A stretch of 64,000 nucleotides of DNA from Streptomyces sp. NBC_01217 (GTDB lineage: Bacteria > Actinomycetota > Actinomycetes > Streptomycetales > Streptomycetaceae): NCBI RefSeq assembly GCF_035994185.1, contig NZ_CP108538.1, positions 4,193,501 to 4,257,500 on the forward strand, given 5' to 3'. A program made the position numbers and the translations under genes. Below the pieces are notes generated by a model that was given only the letters and a program-made list of their open reading frames with translations, was not told the origin of the DNA and ran no database searches. Shown piece by piece: positions 8,007 to 14,483 of this stretch (position 1 is the first letter of the stretch; every line of letters starts with the position of its first letter).

Positions 8007-8709
8007 GAGGAAGATCCTTTTGATCCGGCTGGTGGGATACGGAATCGACGGTAGCAACCGCCGAGCCCTCACCGATCCGGAATATGTCCGCGCCCCCACG
8101 GTCGGCGCGACCTCCCGGAACGTCTCTGTCGAGATCACTCATCAGCGTCGTGACCCAGTCCAGCAGCTCGTCATCTGGTATGGCGATCGGCTCGACGTAC
8201 GGCGCCTCGGGGAAGAAGAGCGGTATGGCCTCCTTCGGAGATCGGCTCTGATGCCAGAGGAGCACGGAGGCAAGAAGGCCGTGGCCTACGAGAACGCGGG
8301 GACCAGGGCGCTCCAGGGCGGCGAGCAGTCCGGTGAGCATCCTCCGGATGCCGTCGCGCTGGGACTCGGTGCCACCCGTCGGCCGCTCGTTCGGGCCCTG
8401 GCCGTCGAGCCAGACCGCGTACTCCAGAAATGGGCTGCCCTCAAACTCTCCGTAGTCGAGTTCGTTCAGGCGAGGGTCGATGACCAGCTCCGCCGCCGGC
8501 ACTCCCATCAGCAGAGAAGCTGTCTGCTGTGCACGTGGGAACTCGCTGGTCAGCCACGTCCGCACGGTGTGGAGGGGGAGGGTGGACCAGCCCAGGCTCA
8601 GCGAATGCCGCCCCTCTTCGGTCAGGTGGATGGGTTGGGACGGGTCGCCGTTGACGAGGTATCGCTTGCTGTAGTTCGTCTGTCCGTGGCGGAGAACGTA
8701 GGTGGTCAC
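7999..8709 (-). CDS. Histidine phosphatase (phosphoglycerate-mutase-like)
   Basis: 236 aa from GTG 8709, which overlaps the upstream kinase stop (GTGA). The N-terminal YVLRHGQTNYSKR carries the RHG catalytic motif with the phosphorylated histidine. EFPRAQQTA, the acidic NELDYGEFEG and the second catalytic histidine in RVLVGHGLLASV complete the active site. The branch includes cofactor-dependent mutases and many small-molecule phosphatases; in this operon with two small-molecule kinases, a phosphatase removing a phosphate added earlier is more likely than glycolysis. No export signal. Confidence 0.8.
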   Translation of the reverse strand: MTTYVLRHGQTNYSKRYLVNGDPSQPIHLTEEGRHSLSLGWSTLPLHTVRTWLTSEFPRAQQTASLLMGVPAAELVIDPRLNELDYGEFEGSPFLEYAVWLDGQGPNERPTGGTESQRDGIRRMLTGLLAALERPGPRVLVGHGLLASVLLWHQSRSPKEAIPLFFPEAPYVEPIAIPDDELLDWVTTLMSDLDRDVPGGRADRGGADIFRIGEGSAVATVDSVSHQPDQKDLPHA

Positions 8710-9632
8710 GAGCCGCTCCTCGGGGTCGACGCGGAGAGGCCGGCGAGCACTTCCGCCATCTGCGGCGCTCTCGGGTCTCTGGCCTCCAGGTAGTAAAGGA
8801 GTCCGTCGAGGGCCAGTGCTCTGCACCACGGTGCGAGCACAGGGATGGGGATCCGAGAGATCCGAGCGGCAGCGGCCAGCCGTCCGTTGGTCCCGTGCCC
8901 AAGGTCGTAATAGACGGTCCAGAAGGCCCAGTCGAATGCCGCGTCGCCCAGCATGGGCAGCGGATCGAGCAGGCGAGGGTGCCCCAGCCGGTCGAATGGC
9001 ACGTTCTCCCGGTACAGGTCCGCGTGCAGGACAGTCGTCCTGTCTCCGTCTTCCTGCAGTCCGGCGAGCGCCGGGAGCGCGGCATCGACGACGAGATGCC
9101 GTGCGCCGAGGTCGAGCGTCTCCATCCGTCGCCGGATCCGCGGCAGCATTTCCGTACTGAGGTGGTCGGCGAGCAGCGGGAAGCTGTTCGGTCGTCTTCG
9201 GCGCCGGCCAAGAGCGTGCAGCCCCTGAAGGGCGGCAGCCACCATCTGAACCTCGCGCTCTGGCCGCTCAGCGCCACCAGGGCGCCCTCCCACCAGCTCC
9301 AGGGCGGCCACCGCCTGGTCGTCAGCGGCCTCGACGATGTCCACCGTCGGTCCGCCTGCCCACAGCCGCAGCGCACTGACTTCGTGGCGATACCGGGCAG
9401 GGTCGGTCCATGCCTTGAGGAGCAGCGGACGCCCGTCAAGGGCGATCGCTGTCGCGATCACCGAGGCGTGTCCGGCGTCGTAGTAGTCGCCGAGGGACAA
9501 CTTCCAGCGTTCGGCGGCCTGTTCCAGCAGGTCCGGTGCTGTGTCCAGCCACGCCTGGGCTTCCGGCCCGTAGTGCGCGAGTAGTCGCTGCCTGCACCCT
9601 GCGGGAACCTCTCCGAGCGTCCGCGTCGCCAT
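8706..9632 (-). CDS. Aminoglycoside/hydroxyurea-type phosphotransferase
   Basis: 308 aa. The fold is that of APH kinases: an ATP-binding N-lobe with ASVIATAIALDGRPLLLKAW (Lys for ATP), AALELVGG as hinge, and the catalytic VLHADLYRENV (His-x-Asp-x4-Asn) followed by LDPLPMLGDAAFDWAFW for magnesium. The pattern is closest to the streptomycin 6-kinase/hydroxyurea kinase family (APH_6_hur). Such enzymes inactivate antibiotics or phosphorylate biosynthetic intermediates. It sits between the methionine adenosyltransferase (1-bp overlap, TGATG) and the histidine phosphatase, so a phosphorylate/dephosphorylate pair as in aminoglycoside-type self-protection is conceivable. Confidence 0.75.
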   Translation of the reverse strand: MATRTLGEVPAGCRQRLLAHYGPEAQAWLDTAPDLLEQAAERWKLSLGDYYDAGHASVIATAIALDGRPLLLKAWTDPARYRHEVSALRLWAGGPTVDIVEAADDQAVAALELVGGRPGGAERPEREVQMVAAALQGLHALGRRRRRPNSFPLLADHLSTEMLPRIRRRMETLDLGARHLVVDAALPALAGLQEDGDRTTVLHADLYRENVPFDRLGHPRLLDPLPMLGDAAFDWAFWTVYYDLGHGTNGRLAAAARISRIPIPVLAPWCRALALDGLLYYLEARDPRAPQMAEVLAGLSASTPRSGS

Positions 9633-10882
9633 CAGCTCAGCACGATCCCGTCGGAAACCAGCTCGTCCGTCAGGGCCAGGAACTCGCCGAGAGCCTCGGC
9701 GACGAGGGCCTGCACCTTGTCCACCTCGGCGTCGGGGGACGACAGGCGGACGAGGATGCGCCAGGGCTGATCGAGCCGCTGCCCGGTCGTGCTCACCAGG
9801 TGAACCTCGGCGTGCCCCTCGGTCGCCTCGTGGAGCCGGTGGGCGAGACGCTGCGCGGCCACGTTGTACAGCTTGCCGACGTGGTAGACGGGGTTCTTGC
9901 CGTTGGCGCCTTCAAGGTTCATCGGCCGCAGCGGTGTGATCAGCCCATTGACCCGGTTTCCTCGCCCTACGACGCCTTCGTCACCCGACTCGATCGAGCT
10001 GCCGGTGTACGTCAGGTACAGCTCGTCCTTCTCCGGTACGTCGCGGGCATTCAGCCGGAAGCGCGCCTCCGCTTCGGGCAGCCGGAGGGCGGCGAGGCGG
10101 TGGCACTCGGCGAGAACGGTCTCCGCGTTGCGGACGTACGCCGCCCGGCTTGCGACATGGCGCGACTTCTGGGGAACGCACAACACGATGTCGGCCTGAG
10201 CGCCGTCCCAGTAGCCCATGAGTTTGACGTCCGAACCGCACCAGGCGTGGGCGAGCGTGAACTCGCTCTTCCCGGAGAAGTGGTCCACCAGTTCCCGTAC
10301 GAACGACTCGAAGGGGTTCTCCGGCGCCCAGCCGGTGCCGAGGGACGTGTCGTTAGAGAGCCGTACTCGCCGCTCGCGGAGATCCTCGACGGAGCGCGGG
10401 TTGAACCAGCGGGTGCGGTCGGGCACCCCGCCGCCGGTGATGACGGCACCCGGGCTCGAGTTGCTGGTGATGTTGAAGACGATGTCGAGGTGCTCCGAGA
10501 CCTCGGGCAGTCGCTCGGCGAAGAACGCCCGGACCTCGGTCTCCACTATGTCCGTGACCGGTATCGGCTCGCCGCCGCACATGGGCGCGGCCCGCCCGTT
10601 GACCAGGACCCGCACCGGCGACGTCATCCGGCCGGCGCCGTACCGCACCTCGCTGGCTCCACCGAGGAGGGCGAGCTTGTCGAAATTGTGGTGCAGTACG
10701 GCGCCGAAGTGCTGAACGGTGTAGCGGCTGTAGGCGCGGGACAACCGCTCGGCGAGATGGTCGGCCAGGGTGTCCGGATGGCCGAGGCCCTTGCGTTCCA
10801 CGATGGTCGTCGCGTCCGGCTGAGCCATGCCGGTGTCGATGACGATGTGGCTGTTGTCGATGATCGTGCTCGTACGAGGCAT
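9632..10882 (-). CDS. Archaeal-type methionine adenosyltransferase
   Basis: 416 aa from ATG 10882, which has GGGAG 6 nt upstream (a GTG directly before it is the alternative). It makes S-adenosylmethionine from methionine and ATP. The sequence is the archaeal class, not bacterial MetK: VERKGLGHPDTLADHLAE near the N-terminus, HNFDKLALLGG, NITSNSSPGAVITGG, and GRGNRVNGLITPLRPMN followed by EGANGKNPVYHVGKLY. Length (~400) fits the archaeal family. A second AdoMet synthetase in the operon head implies a pathway with heavy AdoMet use, or one where the enzyme uses a methionine or nucleotide analogue. No methyltransferase is in the operon, which is odd. Confidence 0.85.
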   Translation of the reverse strand: MPRTSTIIDNSHIVIDTGMAQPDATTIVERKGLGHPDTLADHLAERLSRAYSRYTVQHFGAVLHHNFDKLALLGGASEVRYGAGRMTSPVRVLVNGRAAPMCGGEPIPVTDIVETEVRAFFAERLPEVSEHLDIVFNITSNSSPGAVITGGGVPDRTRWFNPRSVEDLRERRVRLSNDTSLGTGWAPENPFESFVRELVDHFSGKSEFTLAHAWCGSDVKLMGYWDGAQADIVLCVPQKSRHVASRAAYVRNAETVLAECHRLAALRLPEAEARFRLNARDVPEKDELYLTYTGSSIESGDEGVVGRGNRVNGLITPLRPMNLEGANGKNPVYHVGKLYNVAAQRLAHRLHEATEGHAEVHLVSTTGQRLDQPWRILVRLSSPDAEVDKVQALVAEALGEFLALTDELVSDGIVLS

Positions 10883-10962
10883 CACGAACTCCCGTTCAGG
10901 GGTGGGTAGAAGGGGATGAGCGCAGGCGTCAGCACGCCTGGACGAGCGGTGGAGCGGAGGAG

Positions 10963-11856
10963 TCAGCGCGGAACGCCGGCAGCGCGGAGGAGCGCGACTG
11001 ACTGAGCGAGTGACCGGTACGCGGACGCAGCCTGTTCCTCGGCAGCGAGTCGATAGACGTCGTGAGCGGTGATGAGGTCGATGTCTTGCGTCCGACGGCG
11101 ATCGAGCCAGAGGAGCAGGCGCCAGGCCAGGACAGGGCCACTGAACGGCAATCGGGTCAGGAGATCGACCGGGATGCGTCCGGGCGGCACACCCCCGTAC
11201 AGCAGGTCGCGTACGAGGTGGAAGACCACGTCGGTGTAGTCGACGACGGCCGGTCCGCAGGCACTCGCCTCCCAGTCGACGAGGTACAGGCGATCGCCGT
11301 CGACGAGGAGGTGCTCGGGCTTGAGGTCACCATGCAGGTGAACAACCGGATGGGAATCGATGGGTTGGAGGGCCTCACTCAGCACCACCCACCAGGGCAG
11401 CCACCAGCAGCGAGGAGAGAACTGATCCAGCAGGAACTGGTGTGCGGAAACGCCACTGGCTCGCCGTGCTTCCCAGCCGGAACCGGGCGTAATGCCGGCA
11501 ACAGGCCGGTGCAGCCTGCCGCCCACAGCCTCGACATGACCGATGTACTCCTCAAGCGCTGTGTGCGTGCCCACCGAGCACGGCGTCCCATCCACGGCCC
11601 GGAATGCCGTCCAAGAGCCGGGCTCGTCGTTTCCCGTGGCCAGGATGGCCGGGACCGAGATACCCCACAGGGCAGCGCGCTCGACGGTCGCAACCTCACG
11701 TCGGCGCCGGCCCTCGGGGTCGATGCCCACGTAGATCTTCAGCAAGGCGCTGCCGTCCGTGGCGAAGCTCGTTCTGGAGTACGGCTTGAGAGCTGCCGGG
11801 CCGAATGGGCCGAGACCCTGCTCGGTCCACGGCTCCGCCGACTTCGTGCTGCGCAC
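10963..11856 (-). CDS. APH-family phosphotransferase
   Basis: 297 aa taking GTG 11856, which has GGAGG about 8 nt upstream; GTG 11865 in frame would add three residues but leaves no spacing. N-lobe lysine in DGSALLKIYVGID, hinge near AFRAVDG, catalytic loop VVHLHGDLKPEHLLVDGD (HGD-x4-H) and LVDWEASACG for the metal. This is a kinase of the aminoglycoside/choline type, distinct from the other phosphotransferase in the operon. First gene of the minus-strand operon, about 80 bp before the adenosyltransferase, and divergent from the XRE regulator. Substrate unknown. Confidence 0.7.
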   Translation of the reverse strand: MRSTKSAEPWTEQGLGPFGPAALKPYSRTSFATDGSALLKIYVGIDPEGRRRREVATVERAALWGISVPAILATGNDEPGSWTAFRAVDGTPCSVGTHTALEEYIGHVEAVGGRLHRPVAGITPGSGWEARRASGVSAHQFLLDQFSPRCWWLPWWVVLSEALQPIDSHPVVHLHGDLKPEHLLVDGDRLYLVDWEASACGPAVVDYTDVVFHLVRDLLYGGVPPGRIPVDLLTRLPFSGPVLAWRLLLWLDRRRTQDIDLITAHDVYRLAAEEQAASAYRSLAQSVALLRAAGVPR

Positions 11857-11977
11857 CCTCCACACCTCCAGTCCGTGTCAGCGAGCCGTGCCCCACTCCC
11901 ATGCGGGAAGTAGGACCGATAGCCAAAGCCGCCCGAGGCGGCGGGAGTTGACCACATTGCCCGGCGGCCTTTTCGAT

Positions 11978-11992
11978 CTACTGCGACAGTAG
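11978..11992. promoter_or_regulatory. Palindromic candidate operator CTACTG-N3-CAGTAG
   Basis: The 15-bp inverted repeat CTACTGCGACAGTAG is the only clear symmetric element in the 206-bp gap between the divergent APH gene and the XRE regulator gene. Position and size fit a dimeric helix-turn-helix regulator controlling both directions; that it is bound by the adjacent XRE protein is inferred. Confidence 0.5.
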
Positions 11993-12062
11993 GTACGGCA
12001 CCCCGCAGCACCCCGGAAAATCCTTCCGGGGTCGATTCCGGCCACGAGGTGATGCTCAGGAC

Positions 12063-13292
12063 ATGCGAGGGATGACAGAAAACCTGACCATCGGCGAGCG
12101 CGTCGCCTGGTACCGGCGCCGACGCGGCCTTTCCCAAGAAGTCCTGGCCGGCCTTGTCGGACGGACCACGGACTGGCTGTGCAAAGCGGAGAACAATCGG
12201 ATCGAGCTCGACCGGCTCTCGGTGATCACCTCACTCGCCGGGGCCCTCGACGTCTCCCTCGGAGACCTGCTTGCCGAACCGACCCTCATGGAGTGGTCGA
12301 ACGACAGCGGCCGCCGCACGGTCCCCGCCCTGCGTGAAGCCCTCATGGACTACAAGCAGCTCACGCCGCTACTGGGGCCTGCGACCGATAATGAACCACC
12401 GGCCCTGATGGACCTTCGGGCCAACGTGGAGGAGATCCTCGACGCCTATCAGGCGTCCCGCTACGGCTTCGCCACGCGACGCCTTCCCCTCGTACTGCCC
12501 GATGCCCTCGCCGCAGCCCGCACGTACTCGGGGCGCAATGGGGAAGAAGCTCATGCCCTGCTCGCCCTGACCTATCAAGGCGCGGCCATGGTGCTCGGCA
12601 AGGTCGGGGAGTCGGAGTTGGCATGGATCGCAGCCGACCGCGGCCTGGCGGCCGCGCAGCACAGCGGCCAGAGTGCGGTGACGGGCTCGCTCTTCCGGGC
12701 GGTCGCACACTGCCTGCTGGCCACCGGGCGCTTCGTCCCGGCGGTCCAGCTGGTGAACGATGCCGCGGCCGTGATGCAGCCCGGCTTGGCCACCGCGAAC
12801 GACGAGTACCTCTCGGTCTACGGCACCCTCTTCCTCGCCGGCGCGATGGCGGCAGCCCGCGCGGAGGACCGGGCGACGACACAGACCTTCCTTCGCGAAG
12901 CCGACGAAGCCGCACAGCGGTTGGGCGCCGACGCCAACCACCTGTGGACTGCCTTCGGCCCGACCAACGTGGCCATCCACTGCGTCGCCACCGCCGGAGA
13001 GCTCGGAGACATCCAGATAGCCGCCGACCTTGGACAACGCATCGACACCAGCAGCTTGCCGGTGGAACGCCGCGTGAGGCACAACCTGGAAGTCGCCCGA
13101 GCGCTCAGCGCCTGGAACCGAACCGACGAAGCCCTGGCCACCCTGCTGGACGCCGAGCAGGCCGCCCCCGAGCAGGTGCGCCACCACTACCTGAGCCGAG
13201 AACTGGTCATCGGCTGGATCCGGAGTACCCGAGGCCGCCCGTCCCAGCCCGTGGCAGACCTGGCGCGCAGGCTCGGCGTCGTCGGCGGTTAG
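12063..13292 (+). CDS. XRE-family regulator with TPR-like sensor domain
   Basis: 409 aa. Residues ~10-65 are an XRE helix-turn-helix (IGERVAWYRRRRGLSQEVLAGLVGRT, then LCKAENNRIELDRLSVITSLAGAL). The rest is a run of Ala/Leu-rich helical pairs (EEAHALLALTYQGAAMVLGKVG, AWIAADRGLAAAQHSG and so on) resembling the TPR arrays of RRNPP-like or Streptomyces pathway regulators that sense a small ligand. ATG 12063 is taken, with ATG 12072 possible. Divergent from the operon at 4701-11856 across a palindromic site, and 10 bp ahead of the NUDIX gene, so it is the likely pathway switch. Confidence 0.75.
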   Translation: MRGMTENLTIGERVAWYRRRRGLSQEVLAGLVGRTTDWLCKAENNRIELDRLSVITSLAGALDVSLGDLLAEPTLMEWSNDSGRRTVPALREALMDYKQLTPLLGPATDNEPPALMDLRANVEEILDAYQASRYGFATRRLPLVLPDALAAARTYSGRNGEEAHALLALTYQGAAMVLGKVGESELAWIAADRGLAAAQHSGQSAVTGSLFRAVAHCLLATGRFVPAVQLVNDAAAVMQPGLATANDEYLSVYGTLFLAGAMAAARAEDRATTQTFLREADEAAQRLGADANHLWTAFGPTNVAIHCVATAGELGDIQIAADLGQRIDTSSLPVERRVRHNLEVARALSAWNRTDEALATLLDAEQAAPEQVRHHYLSRELVIGWIRSTRGRPSQPVADLARRLGVVGG

Positions 13293-13302
13293 AGTCCGTC
13301 CC

Positions 13303-13785
13303 GTGAGCGAGAACGAGCACGAAGCGAAGATGGCCCACCCGCGCATGGCAGCCGGCGCGCTGTTCTTCGACGATGCTGATCGAGTCCTGCTCGTCGAACC
13401 CTCTTACAAGGACTACCGCGACATCCCTGGCGGATACGTCGAGCACGGGGAGTCTCCCCGACAAGCGTGTGTGCGCGAAGTCCAGGAGGAACTGGGCATC
13501 AAGCCGGACATCGGCCGCCTGCTCGTCGTGGACTGGGCACCGAATCCGGGAGAGGGAGACAAGGTCCTCTACCTTTTCGACGGCGGCCGTCTCAGCGCGG
13601 ACCAGCGCCAGCAGATCGCGCTGCAAGCCGACGAGCTCCGCAGCTACGACTTCCATCACGCCGAGCGACTGCCAGAGCTCACGATTCCCCGCCTCGTACG
13701 ACGAATCAACGCTGGCATCCAGGCGCGCGCAGACGGCCTGACCGCCTATCTGGAACATGGGGTGTCACCAGAAACACGGGCTTGA
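13303..13785 (+). CDS. NUDIX hydrolase
   Basis: 160 aa from GTG 13303. The complete Nudix box is present at about 44-66: G-YVEHG-E, seven residues, then REVQEELGI, giving G-x5-E-x7-RE-x2-EE-x-G. Family members cleave X-linked nucleoside diphosphates (NDP-sugars, NADH, oxidised NTPs). It lies 10 bp after the XRE regulator gene, so they form one transcript. A house-cleaning or nucleotide-activated intermediate role in the neighbouring operon is plausible; the substrate cannot be read. The C-terminal ~50 residues are helical with no extra domain. Confidence 0.85.
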   Translation: MSENEHEAKMAHPRMAAGALFFDDADRVLLVEPSYKDYRDIPGGYVEHGESPRQACVREVQEELGIKPDIGRLLVVDWAPNPGEGDKVLYLFDGGRLSADQRQQIALQADELRSYDFHHAERLPELTIPRLVRRINAGIQARADGLTAYLEHGVSPETRA

Positions 13786-14483
13786 CCAGACGCTCCTCGG
13801 CCCGTACCCACGCGAATTCCCCTGTTTCCACATGGACTTGAAATGAGCCATCTGCGTCGGCGCGTGGTTTCCCGGCAGCGAGGGGCGAGACAATGCCCTC
13901 GGTTGCCCGGCATTGTGTGCGCCGTTGTGAGAGGTGTGTTGCTTGGTTTCATCGCACCCGAGGGCAGGCTCCGGTTCGCAGAACACCGAGAAGGCCGAAG
14001 ACACGATCAGCCGCATCCTGGCCCAAGGCGCCCGCTGAGCAGAGACGGCTCACGGACGGCCGTAAGACGGATGCCGTCCTGATCGGGATGGTCCGCGAGT
14101 GAGAGCAGATACACGGCGGCAGTTTCGAGTGCCGCCCTACCGGCAGCCGGTGGGCCCATCTTTCCGACGACTCACGGGCGATGGGCGACTTCCGCATCCT
14201 CGGACTGAGTACCGACCTCTGCGCCATCAGTGACCACGCGATGGCCCGTACCTTCGCCTCGGGCTACCGAAAGTGGGGCGTCGGCAACTCACCGCCGGTG
14301 TCCTTCTGGAGCACCGTCACGATGCTGGAACCGAAAATGTGTGGGTCAGCGCGCCCTCGTGTAGCCGGGAGGCCCGGCCCCCGAAAGACGCGTCGCCGCT
14401 ACTGATCCAGTCGAGGACGAGGACACCCCCGCCCCGATGGTGGAATATGGGTCGTCCGGGACTCGGCAGGGGGAAAGACGCGC
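13786..14483. other. 698-bp gap with only degenerate coding traces
   Basis: No convincing intact gene. Short coding-like pieces in different frames, such as QNTEKAEDTISRILAQGAR ending at a TGA near 14038 and RWAHLSDDSRAMGDFRILGL around 14150-14200, suggest decayed genes at the junction between the SerRS/MAT locus and the defence island. The last ~60 bp contain GGGGGAAAG, the ribosome-binding site of the next gene. Confidence 0.4.
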
